Source: an uncultured Bacteroidales bacterium
GTDB taxonomy: Bacteria > Bacteroidota > Bacteroidia > Bacteroidales > FEN-979
NCBI GenBank assembly: GCA_903903985.1
Contig: CAIVAT010000152.1
Coordinates: 1 to 57,982, forward strand
Direction: 5' to 3'
Length of the DNA stretch: 57,982 bases
Under the pieces are notes generated by a model. That model saw only the letters and a program-made list of their open reading frames with translations, did not search any database and was not told the DNA's origin. The position numbers and the translations under genes are program-made. Each line of letters opens with the position of its first letter. Position 1 is the first letter of the stretch. Shown here in pieces: positions 24,060-33,510 of this stretch.

Positions 24060-27000
24060 TTATTGCCTGATCATTTTAATGGTTCCGTTCCATGTCGAGC
24101 CCGTCACTCTTACCAGGTAAAGACCTTTGGGCAATAAGGGAAGAGAGAATGTATTCCTTTGGTCTGATGAAATCCTTTTCTTCAAGATACAATCACCATA
24201 CATCCCGAAAACTTCGGCCTCAACGGAACCATCAAAACCGGGACCGGTCCATTCGAGGGTGAAATTCCCGTCATTCGGATTGGGAAATAGTTTAAATGAA
24301 TTGCCGGGAGGCATTGATGCTCCGGGATCATCTGTTGACAGATCGCTTGCCAGGAATGACCTTGCCTGGCCACAATATTGGTTTGTGGCAGTAATGTAGC
24401 CATGCAGCCTTCCGCCTGTGTTTACACTCGCCCCTTCATGAAACCTGATATTCTGCCCGGCAATAAATGAAACACTTCCCCCTGGCTGAACGGTAAATAG
24501 TGTTCCGTTACCGGCCACATGAATTGTTTGAATGGCATTATAACACAAGTCCTGCCCGTTTCCAACTGACATATTCTGTATGTTCAGAACAGGATCCTCC
24601 GCCAGGACGATATCGTCAATATACAGATTGTTCCCCCAACCATTAACTGCCTGGAATTTAAGTTTCACAGAGGTGTTCATATATGCTTTTAGGTCAAGGG
24701 AATCTAATCGCCAGTCGGTGTAAACAGACGGAATGAACGCATCGGTTTGATCCGGGCCGGTTGCCAGCTGTGTTCCTGACTTGTCATAAACCGGGGTTGT
24801 TTCCCATGAATCGCCGCAGTTGGTTGAGATGAAGATCTTCAATCCATCGCTGTACCCCGAACCCCATCTCCGGTAGGCGACCCTGAACTTCAGCCAGGGA
24901 TGCAGGGCTCCATTCAGGTTAACGGGTGTCAGGATCATTTCATCGATCTGGCCTGCATCTTCATAATTATAACAATTAACGAATGCTGATTTCGTTCCGG
25001 AGGAACTGCCTCCGGTCGTTGCAACTTCCCAGGTAATTCCTGAATCGGGATTGTAAATCGTCCATCCTGCAGGAAACGAACCCGGCTCAAAAGTGGCTGT
25101 GAGCGGGGCATTGGGTCCGCCGGCCCTGATCAGCGTATCGGCAGCGTTTGTGCCATAAGCATTTGTAACGGTGAGGGACACGGTGTATATTTCATTTTCT
25201 GCAAACTGAACCTGGGGGTTGCGGGAGGAAGGGGTGGTTGAATTGACAAAGGTGACATTATTAGGGGTAACAGACCATTGCCAGGAGGTTGGAACATTCA
25301 ACGAAAGGTCGGTGAAAATTACTGTTTGTGACGGACAGGGCAGAGACGGACTGAACGAAAAGTTGGCAACAGGCGGCGATTCCGGGGGCGAATAAAGATC
25401 CGATTTCCAGAGTCCGCGGCCGAATGTCGCAGCCATGATCCTGTTGTTTGCCGGATTCGAATTATAGTAAATTTCCAGTTCCCTGACGTCTACCACCGGG
25501 AATCCGTTACAGAAATTTACCCAGCCGGGTAAAGATGAGTTCCGGTAAAGTACCCCGGTTTGTGTCCCGATGTATAAGCCTTCGGAACTGTTTTTATCAT
25601 AAACAATGGTATTGACCGGGATATCGGGAAGGGTTCCGGGAACCAGGTTCCAGGTATCTCCTTTATCGGTGGATTTATAAACTTTATTTTCGGCTGTGGC
25701 ATAAACCGTATTGGGTTCGGTGGGATGTGCCTCCAGGTCTGTCGGGGTAAATCCACCCGGAAGGGTGCAGGACACCCATGCCGGAGCGGAGGCGTTTGCG
25801 TTTTCGGTTCTCTTCAGACTTCCCCAGCGGACTACATAAAGCAAGCCTGGATTTGCGGGTGATTGTTCAAGGACAGAGCATTCGGCCGTTTCCCCGGTGG
25901 AGATTTTTATCCATGCCGGTGAACCTGAAGTAACATCATTGCATCGCCAGGCATTTTTATATCCAACAAACATTTGATGGGGATCCGATTCGCTTAAAAT
26001 AAAAGGGGTAACCCACCCTCCTGATTCATCTATTCCGAAAACACCTTCTCCGGCAATCTGTACTTCTCCGGAATTGTTGAATTTCCTGTAGATCGAGCCA
26101 AAATAGACGGTATGATAGGTATAGGCTGCATTCTGGTAATCCACCGCACATTCCATGCCATCTCCTCCGCCCGTGGCCACCCATCCTGAAGCGGTATTCG
26201 TGTAAGTGCCGTTGTCCTGGAACCCGTTGATCGTTTTCGCCGGGTCGGTCTGGCTCTGGCCGATCTTATAGATCTGGCCGATGGTCATTCCTATTGTACA
26301 GTCGGTCCAGTTTGTCCCACCGTTTGGGGAATAGTAAATCCCGCCATCGTTGGCGGCATAGAGTCTCCCGTTTACCGGGGAAAAACCAAGGAAGTGGCAG
26401 TCGGCATGCACCGCAGGCACACCGCATCCGCCATACCAATGAGCGTTGATCGTCCAGGATGTTCCGCCATCTGTTGACTTCCAAACATCCACGCCACCCA
26501 CATAGATTGTTTGAGCATTGTTCGGATCGGCCGCGATCACCAGGTCGTACCAGCCCTGTCCGCCCGTGTCGCTGCCAGTGCATGACCAGTCAAGAATATT
26601 GGGGGAGGTGGATCGCTCAAAGAAGTTCAGACCACCATCGGTTGAACGATAAACAGCTTTGAAGCCGCTGCTATTGTCTGATTGAAGGAAATAGACATAA
26701 TCGGGGTTGGCGGAAGTCACAGCAATGGCTCCGCGCTGACCGGATGTCAGGCCGGAAGTTATCTGAGCAAAGGTGAGACCATTGTTGGAGGACCGGTAAA
26801 AATCGGAAGAAGATTCCGCGTACACCACGTTCGGATCATTTGGTTTGAAGCAGATGTCCTGAAAATATCCTGCAGCGGTTTGGGTCCAGTTTCCTCCACC
26901 GTTTGCCGACCGGTAGATGCCGTTTGTAGTTGCAGCTAAAACAATCTGGGAATTCCCCGGGTGCTGGATCATTTTACAAACAGTAGCATTGCCCATGCCG

Positions 27001-27692
27001 GTGTTGGAGAGGTTCCAGGTCATCCCGCCGTCGGTACTTCTAAAGACACCCATCCCCGGCGCATCGCCATGATCACGGTCGCCGGTACCCATCAGGATTG
27101 TTCCTGGGTTCGAAAAATCTACGATGATGGCGGAAACACCAATGGTTGGCATGTTGTCCGTCGTAGTGCTCCAGGTCGCGCCATTGTCATTCGTCAGCCA
27201 GAAGCCCCCGGAAGGAGAGCCGGCAAAAAGGATGTTTTGGTTGGTTGGATGAAAAGCGATTACATTTAGTCTGCCGAGTCCCATGTACCCGGCAGGGCCT
27301 GGCGACGGGATGGAGGAGGGCCCGAGGGAAACCCAGCTGCCGGTTGCGGAACGGGCAGGCGGATTGAACCTATTCCATTCTTTATATATCGCATCGGGGG
27401 ATGGTTTCTTTCCATCAGGTGTTATCCGGCCACTCATGATATACTGCCATCTTTTAAAGACTTTCCACCCGCACCCTTTGGTTATGCGCCTGTTCTTCCA
27501 GTATTTTTCAAATGCGCTGACCGTTGCAAAGTAATTGGCCTCCGGATCCTGCATCATCCTTATCCAGTAAGGATAATTGGCAGTATCCGCTGAAAAATTC
27601 CGGGCGCTTGCCTGTGCCTCCAGGGAGGTGAACCTGAAAAGGCAGATCAAAAAAATGGCAAGGCCTTTATAGAAGAAAATATGATTTTTCAT
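24060..27692 (-). CDS. Secreted BNR-repeat protein with PKD-like and type IX sorting domains
   Basis: The 1,210-residue protein has a signal peptide (hydrophobic residues about 7-22, ending in LEAQA). Residues about 130-780 carry many copies of the sialidase/Vps10-like beta-propeller motif (S-x-D-x-G-x-T-W), for example STDGGMTWNL, SANGGGNWTQ and STDKGDTWNL. A PKD-like domain follows (VANFSFSPS, WQWSV), then a jelly-roll region and a C-terminal type A sorting domain (FKLFPNPNDGNFTLEW, ending KMIRQ) for export by the type IX system. No catalytic motif is evident, so it is probably a surface adhesin or binding protein. The ATG at 27692 is preferred over a start at 27734, which overlaps the -7 box. 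Confidence 0.92.
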   Translation of the reverse strand: MKNHIFFYKGLAIFLICLFRFTSLEAQASARNFSADTANYPYWIRMMQDPEANYFATVSAFEKYWKNRRITKGCGWKVFKRWQYIMSGRITPDGKKPSPDAIYKEWNRFNPPARSATGSWVSLGPSSIPSPGPAGYMGLGRLNVIAFHPTNQNILFAGSPSGGFWLTNDNGATWSTTTDNMPTIGVSAIIVDFSNPGTILMGTGDRDHGDAPGMGVFRSTDGGMTWNLSNTGMGNATVCKMIQHPGNSQIVLAATTNGIYRSANGGGNWTQTAAGYFQDICFKPNDPNVVYAESSSDFYRSSNNGLTFAQITSGLTSGQRGAIAVTSANPDYVYFLQSDNSSGFKAVYRSTDGGLNFFERSTSPNILDWSCTGSDTGGQGWYDLVIAADPNNAQTIYVGGVDVWKSTDGGTSWTINAHWYGGCGVPAVHADCHFLGFSPVNGRLYAANDGGIYYSPNGGTNWTDCTIGMTIGQIYKIGQSQTDPAKTINGFQDNGTYTNTASGWVATGGGDGMECAVDYQNAAYTYHTVYFGSIYRKFNNSGEVQIAGEGVFGIDESGGWVTPFILSESDPHQMFVGYKNAWRCNDVTSGSPAWIKISTGETAECSVLEQSPANPGLLYVVRWGSLKRTENANASAPAWVSCTLPGGFTPTDLEAHPTEPNTVYATAENKVYKSTDKGDTWNLVPGTLPDIPVNTIVYDKNSSEGLYIGTQTGVLYRNSSLPGWVNFCNGFPVVDVRELEIYYNSNPANNRIMAATFGRGLWKSDLYSPPESPPVANFSFSPSLPCPSQTVIFTDLSLNVPTSWQWSVTPNNVTFVNSTTPSSRNPQVQFAENEIYTVSLTVTNAYGTNAADTLIRAGGPNAPLTATFEPGSFPAGWTIYNPDSGITWEVATTGGSSSGTKSAFVNCYNYEDAGQIDEMILTPVNLNGALHPWLKFRVAYRRWGSGYSDGLKIFISTNCGDSWETTPVYDKSGTQLATGPDQTDAFIPSVYTDWRLDSLDLKAYMNTSVKLKFQAVNGWGNNLYIDDIVLAEDPVLNIQNMSVGNGQDLCYNAIQTIHVAGNGTLFTVQPGGSVSFIAGQNIRFHEGASVNTGGRLHGYITATNQYCGQARSFLASDLSTDDPGASMPPGNSFKLFPNPNDGNFTLEWTGPGFDGSVEAEVFGMYGDCILKKRISSDQRNTFSLPLLPKGLYLVRVTGSTWNGTIKMIRQ

Positions 27693-27731
27693 TTGTGCAG
27701 GATAAGGTGATTCCCCGATAGTCAATAAATT

Positions 27732-27739
27732 CAAAATTA
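27732..27739 (-). promoter_or_regulatory. Probable promoter of the T9SS protein gene
   Basis: On the minus strand the bases read TAATTTTG, a full TAnnTTTG match, 39 bases upstream of the chosen ATG at 27692 and just inside the stop-proximal space of the next gene. Confidence 0.45.
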
Positions 27740-27754
27740 GTGAATTTTATACCA

Positions 27755-28486
27755 CTATACCTCGCTGAAAGCCGAAATATATTTATCGATATAATCCTGT
27801 TTCACCCGTGTTTTATACTGCATCACAAATCGTGGATGTTCCAGGGCAACTATTTTCCCGAAGAACTTTTTCTCGTTATTCAACCTTTGCAGAAAGGATT
27901 CGTTTTTACCAGTCCCAAAACAGAAACACACGTCTGTTTTAACACCCATCGCGATCTGTTTTTGTATGTTTTCAACGATGAAATTGATCAGCGTTGTTTT
28001 ATCCAGAGACAATCCTTCATCTGGATTTTTCTCATGCCGTGGATTTAAGAGGTCGTAATAATTGTAATTGATCGCTCTCCCCGTGGGGCCAAGAGCGGTG
28101 AATCCGAGCGGGCAAACAGAATTGATATAGAATTTACGGTAAAACGCTGTCGCGCCCCCGAAGGCGTCAATTACTTTATAAACAAAAACGGAGGAGGGCT
28201 CATGTTTTAAATCCCCATGGAATTCCAGGACACATTTTTCAATCAATCGTTTCGGATCGGTAAAGGGAATTCCGGTAACACCAGCGCCGAAACGTCCGGG
28301 ATTGATTCCCAGAATCAGGTGCCGGGGGGAAAGGTCATCATAATATTTTCTGTAAAACCCTGAAGAAATGGGAAGGATTTCCTTATTTTCCTTAAACGGG
28401 TTCATGACACGAATGCCGTGTGGCAAGACACCCTTATAATCAAGTTGAGTGTTGAATGCAATGATCTTATCTGCAAAAGTTTTCAT
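27755..28486 (-). CDS. SMUG2-like uracil-DNA glycosylase family protein
   Basis: This 243-residue protein has the uracil-DNA glycosylase fold motifs in the form seen in the SMUG2 group. Motif 1 is [20 protein letters not shown] (about residues 58-77) and motif 2 is EHPRFVMQY near residue 216. SMUG2 was described from Pedobacter and is related to SMUG1, which has GMNPGPFGM and HPSPR in these places. The expected role is removal of uracil or related lesions from DNA. Its start overlaps the end of the VF530 gene by four bases (ATGA), so the two are translationally coupled. Confidence 0.85.
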   Translation of the reverse strand: MKTFADKIIAFNTQLDYKGVLPHGIRVMNPFKENKEILPISSGFYRKYYDDLSPRHLILGINPGRFGAGVTGIPFTDPKRLIEKCVLEFHGDLKHEPSSVFVYKVIDAFGGATAFYRKFYINSVCPLGFTALGPTGRAINYNYYDLLNPRHEKNPDEGLSLDKTTLINFIVENIQKQIAMGVKTDVCFCFGTGKNESFLQRLNNEKKFFGKIVALEHPRFVMQYKTRVKQDYIDKYISAFSEV

Positions 28487-28701
28487 TCATTCAGTGTTGT
28501 GAGATAAAGTTCCTCCACCTTCTTGCGCGCCCAGGGAGTTTTACGTAAAAAGGTCAAACTTGATTTAATACTGGGGTTTTCATGAAAACAATTTATTTTG
28601 ATATGTTTGTGGAGGTCTTCCCATCTGTACAGGGTCAGCAGATGCACGAGGATCATCTCCAGCGTCTTCCCGTGAAGGGGATTGTTGGTTTGAGTTGTCA
28701 T
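28483..28701 (-). CDS. VF530-family (DUF2132) small DNA-binding protein
   Basis: This 72-residue protein matches the VF530 family along its whole length: [17 protein letters not shown], then [34 protein letters not shown] and KVEELYL. The family fold is a small helical bundle with suggested DNA binding; the cellular role is not established. It overlaps the downstream SMUG2-like glycosylase gene by four bases, which suggests that the two work on DNA together. Confidence 0.92.
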   Translation of the reverse strand: MTTQTNNPLHGKTLEMILVHLLTLYRWEDLHKHIKINCFHENPSIKSSLTFLRKTPWARKKVEELYLTTLNE

Positions 28702-28758
28702 ATTCCATCTTGAATTACCCTGCCTCAGCCATCAGGCTGAAAAATCGCAATTCGTAAA

Positions 28759-29736
28759 TCAGATCAGCAGGTTGCATCCCCGGGCATCCGATGCGTCAAA
28801 GCGTCCGAGGACTTCAAACTGTCCGTCATCATGCATGCGGCCCAGGTCCTGGGTGGCGATGAAACTGCAGGAATCCTGGTTGGCCAGGTCGATGATGTTG
28901 ATGCCACCTGTTTCTCCCGGGTTTACATAACCCAGGGGATCATTGGTGTCGCGGATCATGACTTTCATCCAGGGAGGTGTGTTGAACCGCCCGTCGCCCT
29001 GCGACCATGCCTGTGACAGTAATTCGGTCATTCCATATTCTGAATGGATCTGTTCAACCCCAAAGGCGGGGCAAAGCAGTGAGTGCAGCTCCTCACGGGT
29101 GATTTCGGTGCGATGTCCTTTCATGCCACCGGTTTCGATCACGATGAGCGGCGTATAATCTCCCGGATAGTTGTTTGCAAAATCAACGAGCGCGTAGGTA
29201 AGTCCGATCAGGACCACCTTTTTATTGCGTGCCCGGCGTTGCCGCAACCGGGCGCTTAATCCTGAATGGCTGGCAAGAAAAAAGCCATTTTCCGGGCTGC
29301 TGCTTAAATCCATTAATTTTTGGATCATGTAAACGAGCGATGAATCAGGAGCTTGTTCGGGTGTGGGTGTGAGCGCCAGGAACTGTACATCACCCGGATC
29401 GCCGTAACACCGCTTAAATCCCTGGACGAAGGACCGGCGATACACGCCAAGGTCGGTAACCAGATGGCGGCTGCGTACCATGCCTGTGGTACCGCTGCTG
29501 CGGAAAATGGCCTGGGGAGGAACAGTGCCGCAAACCACATCATGGGTTTTGAAGAATTCAATCGGGAGGAAAGGAATATCCTCGATCCCCGTAATTTTTT
29601 CAGCAAGAATTTTACGCGCATCCACATATGCCCGATATACTTCGTTCCGTGCATATTGATATCTGAACAGCTCCAGAGCGAAAACCGTGAATTCATTTGC
29701 CGAAGATATTTCAAAAACTTTTTCTCTGGATTCCAT
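28759..29736 (-). CDS. LuxE-like acyl-protein synthetase (adenylate-forming)
   Basis: This 325-residue protein resembles LuxE/acyl-protein synthetase enzymes. It has IPFLPIEFFKTHDV, the phosphate-binding loop IFRSSGTTGMVRSRH (about residues 82-96), ETGGMKGHRTEI and SEYGMTELLSQAWS, the last two matching ANL-superfamily core motifs. LuxE activates a fatty acid as acyl-AMP and transfers it to a protein Cys. No luxCD or other lux genes are nearby, so the role is likely activation of an acid in another pathway, possibly O-antigen or lipid modification. A minus-strand TACCTTTG box at 29846-29853 lies about 110 bases upstream. Confidence 0.85.
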   Translation of the reverse strand: MESREKVFEISSANEFTVFALELFRYQYARNEVYRAYVDARKILAEKITGIEDIPFLPIEFFKTHDVVCGTVPPQAIFRSSGTTGMVRSRHLVTDLGVYRRSFVQGFKRCYGDPGDVQFLALTPTPEQAPDSSLVYMIQKLMDLSSSPENGFFLASHSGLSARLRQRRARNKKVVLIGLTYALVDFANNYPGDYTPLIVIETGGMKGHRTEITREELHSLLCPAFGVEQIHSEYGMTELLSQAWSQGDGRFNTPPWMKVMIRDTNDPLGYVNPGETGGINIIDLANQDSCSFIATQDLGRMHDDGQFEVLGRFDASDARGCNLLI

Positions 29737-29789
29737 TACAGCACATTTAATTATTAAACCGGGAGCGCTTCTTACAATTCATCCGTTCA

Positions 29790-29821
29790 CCTGTTCGGTC
29801 GTCCGCCTGTCCGCTTGTCTG
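29790..29821. repeat. Degenerate 8-bp tandem repeat (CCTGTCCG type)
   Basis: Four units with an 8-base period can be aligned: CCTGTTCG, GTCGTCCG, CCTGTCCG, CTTGTCTG. The last two recur in related form at 43046-43073, upstream of the acyl-CoA synthetase gene. Confidence 0.5.
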
Positions 29822-29845
29822 TTTTTTTTGTACTTTTACAGGCAA

Positions 29846-29853
29846 CAAAGGTA
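29846..29853 (-). promoter_or_regulatory. Possible promoter of the LuxE-like gene
   Basis: The minus strand reads TACCTTTG, a full TAnnTTTG match, about 110 bases upstream of the ATG at 29736. The long leader contains the 8-bp repeat at 29790-29821. Confidence 0.4.
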
Positions 29854-29875
29854 CTGAATTAACGTTGACCTTTTC

Positions 29876-30403
29876 ATGATGTTTTTCCGCAACCCACATG
29901 GTTTTCGCAATTGCTGTTTCATCGCGCTGATAACGTGCCTGATTTCGTTTTCCTCCTGCATGAAAAAAGAGGTATATCCGGATATCCCGGAAATTGCATT
30001 CCAGGGGTTTACTACACAGTTTGATACCGGGATGTATGCCAGGCGGGGGTTCCTTACCATTTCTTTCAAAGATGGCAACGGGGATATCGGGCTTCGGCCT
30101 GATCAAACAGGGCCGCCGTTCGATACCGGAAGCATCTACTATTACAATTATATCATTGACTATTACGAAAAGCAACACGGCACCTTTGTAAAGATTTTGC
30201 TTGACCCGCCCTACAACGCGCGAATCCCTTACCTCACACCCAACGATCCAAACAAAGCGATCAAGGGAATCATCGTTGATACGCTGATGTTAAACCCTGC
30301 ACCGTTGTTCGACACCGTGAAATTCAAGTTCTTTATTTACGACCGTGCCTTGCACAAAAGCAACGTGGATTCAACGCCACCAATCATACTGAGGAGGAGA
30401 TAG
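29876..30403 (+). CDS. Hypothetical lipoprotein upstream of PBP2
   Basis: The 175-residue product has a hydrophobic leader ending in a lipobox-like FSSC at about residues 25-28, followed by MKKEV. The rest is a compact beta-rich domain with ISFKDGNGDIGLRPDQTGPPF, a DGDGDIG-like turn often seen in small bacteroidete lipoproteins. I do not recognise a named function. The initiator may be either of two consecutive ATG codons (29876 or 29879). It ends seven bases before the PBP2 gene, so it is probably co-transcribed with mrdA and rodA and may serve the elongation machinery. Confidence 0.8.
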   Translation: MMFFRNPHGFRNCCFIALITCLISFSSCMKKEVYPDIPEIAFQGFTTQFDTGMYARRGFLTISFKDGNGDIGLRPDQTGPPFDTGSIYYYNYIIDYYEKQHGTFVKILLDPPYNARIPYLTPNDPNKAIKGIIVDTLMLNPAPLFDTVKFKFFIYDRALHKSNVDSTPPIILRRR

Positions 30404-30410
30404 GGGACAG

Positions 30411-32276
30411 ATGGAGCGAATCTACGCAGACCGGAAATACATCATTATCGGGTTTTTCCTGCTTATTGGCCTTTTTTACCTGGCCCGGCTTTTCTATGTG
30501 CAGATCCTGGTCGACAAGTACATTCTTTCGGCCAACAACAATGTTCTCCGTTATGTAACCCAGTATCCTGCGCGCGGGCTGGTGTTTGACCGCAACGGGA
30601 AACTGCTGGTATACAATGAAGCGGCCTACGACCTGATGGTCATTCCACGGCAGGTAAAAAACCCGGATACCATGGCGCTTTGCCACCTGATCGGCATCGA
30701 CAAGCAGGAGTTTATCAACCGGTTGCTGAAAGCCAGGAATTATTCACCATACCGACCTTCCATCTTTGAAGCCCAGATTACCCGCGACAGTTATGGATTT
30801 CTCGAGGAGAAACTTTTTCTCTTTCCAGGATTTTACGTTCAACCGCGCACCCTTCGAAAATACACTTATCCGGTTGCAGCGCATACGTTTGGGTACATCG
30901 GGGAGGCCGGCCCTGATGTGATTGAAAAGAACACGTACTACCGCCCTGGCGACTATATCGGCATCAACGGCATTGAGAAATCGTACGAAGAGATCCTCCG
31001 CGGGAAGAAAGGTATGAAAATCCGTGTTTTTGATGTGCTGAACCGTGACAAGGGAAGTTTCCGTGAAGGGAGATACGATACCACTTCGGTGGCGGGCACC
31101 GACCTCTACTCCTCGCTGGATGCGGAGTTGCAGGAATATGGGGAACTGCTTATGACCAACAAGAAAGGAAGCATCGTGGCCATTGAACCTCAAACCGGTG
31201 AAATCCTTTGCATGATTTCGAGTCCCTCCTACGATCCCAATTTGCTGGCAGGGAACATCAGAAAAAAAAATTACACTAAACTACTGCAGGATACGGTGTA
31301 TGTTCCACTCTTCAACCGTGCACTGATGGCCATGTACCCTCCGGGATCGACCTTCAAACTGGTTGACGCGCTGGTAGGACAACAGGAGGGAGTTCTTTTT
31401 CCCGACACCCGCTATGGATGCCAGGGAGGATTTCCATTGGGCAATGGCAAAAAGGTTGGATGTCATCCCCATCCTTCTCCCCTCGACCTGATTGGAGCCA
31501 TCCAGATTTCATGCAATGCCTATTTTTGCCGTGTTTTCAAATCGATCATCGATAAAAAATCGTACCTCAATACCCGGCAGGCCTTTGAAAGCTGGCGCAA
31601 GGAGGTGATGAGTTTCGGATTCGGGAAGAAGCTTGGAATCGACATCCCGGGCGAACTCAACGGGAACATTCCCACACCAGCTTATTATGACAAGTATCAT
31701 GGCGTAAACCGCTGGCACTCGATGACCATTATTTCATTGGCTATCGGGCAGGGGGAGATCGGGATCACGCCGGTACAGCTGGCCAATTTGGCAGCCCTCA
31801 TTTCAAACAGGGGATGGTTTTATACGCCTCATGTGATCCGGGCAATCGGAAGGAAAGACAGTCTGAACGAGGCGTTCAATACAAAACACCGGGTGATTGT
31901 CGATCAACGGTACTTCGATGTGGTTATTGATGGCATGGCGAACGTGGTAACAGGAGGTACGGGAAAAATTGCAGCGATCGACAGCATTACCATGTGCGGC
32001 AAAACGGGTACTGCCCAAAACCCGCACGGGAAGAACCATTCGATTTTCATCGCTTTTGCTCCTGTGCAAAATACCAGGATCGCCATCTCGGTGGTTTGTG
32101 AAAATGCCGGCTTTGGGGCAACATGGGCAGCACCGATCGCCAGTTTAATGATTGAAAAATATCTGAACCGCACCATCAAGCGCAAGGATCTTGAAGAGCG
32201 CATGATCAACGGAAACCTGATAAACGGAAAAACACCAGACATTGAGAGAGGACAAGGGAATATTCTACCGGATTGA
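30411..32276 (+). CDS. mrdA: Penicillin-binding protein 2 (elongation transpeptidase)
   Basis: This class B PBP cross-links peptidoglycan during cell elongation, working with RodA. One N-terminal membrane segment (about residues 10-29) precedes the dimerisation domain with RGLVFDRNGKLLVYN and the transpeptidase domain. The catalytic Ser is near residue 313 in YPPGSTFKLVDAL. The second motif is SCN (about 367) and the third is KTGTAQNPHG (about 531). The 621-residue length is usual. The start of rodA lies inside its last 35 bases, confirming a coupled pair. Confidence 0.96.
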   Translation: MERIYADRKYIIIGFFLLIGLFYLARLFYVQILVDKYILSANNNVLRYVTQYPARGLVFDRNGKLLVYNEAAYDLMVIPRQVKNPDTMALCHLIGIDKQEFINRLLKARNYSPYRPSIFEAQITRDSYGFLEEKLFLFPGFYVQPRTLRKYTYPVAAHTFGYIGEAGPDVIEKNTYYRPGDYIGINGIEKSYEEILRGKKGMKIRVFDVLNRDKGSFREGRYDTTSVAGTDLYSSLDAELQEYGELLMTNKKGSIVAIEPQTGEILCMISSPSYDPNLLAGNIRKKNYTKLLQDTVYVPLFNRALMAMYPPGSTFKLVDALVGQQEGVLFPDTRYGCQGGFPLGNGKKVGCHPHPSPLDLIGAIQISCNAYFCRVFKSIIDKKSYLNTRQAFESWRKEVMSFGFGKKLGIDIPGELNGNIPTPAYYDKYHGVNRWHSMTIISLAIGQGEIGITPVQLANLAALISNRGWFYTPHVIRAIGRKDSLNEAFNTKHRVIVDQRYFDVVIDGMANVVTGGTGKIAAIDSITMCGKTGTAQNPHGKNHSIFIAFAPVQNTRIAISVVCENAGFGATWAAPIASLMIEKYLNRTIKRKDLEERMINGNLINGKTPDIERGQGNILPD

Positions 32277-33501
32277 TTGGGTAGTGGTAGGGCTTTACCT
32301 GGCGCTGGTCTTCATTGGCTGGCTGAACATTTATGCAGCCGTGTACAATGAAAACCACAACCACATTTTTGATCTGTCGCAAAAATACGGCAAGCAGATG
32401 ATCTTCATCATCGCTGCCATGTTGCTGGCACTCGGGATCCTGATCATCGACCCCAAGTTTTTTTCACAGTTTGCATGGTTCATATACGGGTTCTTCCTGC
32501 TCATGCTGGTGGTGGTGATTTTTTCGGGGCGCGAAGTGGCCGGGTCAAAAGGCTGGTTTGCCATAGGCGGATTTGGTATCCAGCCTGCCGAATTTGCCAA
32601 GATGGCCACTGTGCTGGCCCTTGCAAAATACCTGGGGACACTGGATGTAAGCCTTGCAAAATTCCGAACGCTGGTGATTGCCTCTGCCATCATTCTCATT
32701 CCTGCCATTGTTGTTTTACTGCAGCACGACACAGGTTCTGCCATTGTCTTCCTTGCATTGGTGATCGTTCTTTACCGCGCCGGCCTTACCGGGTTTATCC
32801 CGCTTGCTTTTATTGTCCTGCCTGTATTGGGGGTGCTGGCCCTGGTGTTGCCTAAATTTATCCTGGTTGCTGTTTTACTGATGGTTGCGGGGATTTTTTA
32901 TTTTTTCAGCGACCGGAAACTGCGAACCATCGTGCTGATCAGTACGATTTTCATAGGTTCGGCGGGGTTTGTTTTTTCCGTTGATTACAGCGTAAATCAC
33001 ATCCTGGAACCGCATCAGACCAACAGGATTCATGTTTTGCTCGGGCAGGATATCGATCTGAAGAAAGAAGGATACAATGTAAACCAGTCGCTCATTGCCA
33101 TAGGATCAGGAAAAATGTTCGGGAAAGGCTTTTTACAAGGTACGCAAACGAAATACAATTTTGTACCGGAACAAAGTACCGATTTTATCTTTTGCACGGT
33201 TGGCGAAGAATGGGGTTTCATGGGATCAGCGGTGCTGCTGATCCTTTACCTCAGCCTTTTTATACGAATCATTCTCATGGCGGAACGACAACGATCGCGG
33301 TTCAGCCGCTTTTACGGGTATGGGGTGGCATCGATCCTTTTCTTTCATTTTGCCATCAACATCGGCATGACCCTCGGCATGGTTCCAGTCATCGGCATTC
33401 CGCTGCCCTATGTTAGTTACGGCGGATCATCGCTGTGGGCCTTTACCATTTTATTGTTCATCTTTATCCGACAGGATTCGTACCGTTACGATCTTGTGTG
33501 A
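32242..33501 (+). CDS. rodA: RodA peptidoglycan glycosyltransferase (SEDS family)
   Basis: RodA polymerises lipid II with PBP2 in lateral wall synthesis. About ten membrane segments are visible. SEDS motifs include GWLNIYAAVY, GSKGWFAIGGFGIQPAEFAK, the LLQHDTGSAIVFLAL segment with the conserved Asp, and VSYGGSSLWAFT near the end. The start is TTG at 32242, overlapping the mrdA end; no ATG gives a complete first helix. The 419-residue length fits RodA rather than FtsW. Confidence 0.95.
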   Translation: MREDKGIFYRIDWVVVGLYLALVFIGWLNIYAAVYNENHNHIFDLSQKYGKQMIFIIAAMLLALGILIIDPKFFSQFAWFIYGFFLLMLVVVIFSGREVAGSKGWFAIGGFGIQPAEFAKMATVLALAKYLGTLDVSLAKFRTLVIASAIILIPAIVVLLQHDTGSAIVFLALVIVLYRAGLTGFIPLAFIVLPVLGVLALVLPKFILVAVLLMVAGIFYFFSDRKLRTIVLISTIFIGSAGFVFSVDYSVNHILEPHQTNRIHVLLGQDIDLKKEGYNVNQSLIAIGSGKMFGKGFLQGTQTKYNFVPEQSTDFIFCTVGEEWGFMGSAVLLILYLSLFIRIILMAERQRSRFSRFYGYGVASILFFHFAINIGMTLGMVPVIGIPLPYVSYGGSSLWAFTILLFIFIRQDSYRYDLV

Positions 33502-33510
33502 TCCATTTCA

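Noticed and set aside
28759..29736. Bioluminescence (lux) operon
   Set aside because: Only a LuxE-like gene is present; there is no luciferase, reductase or thioesterase nearby.
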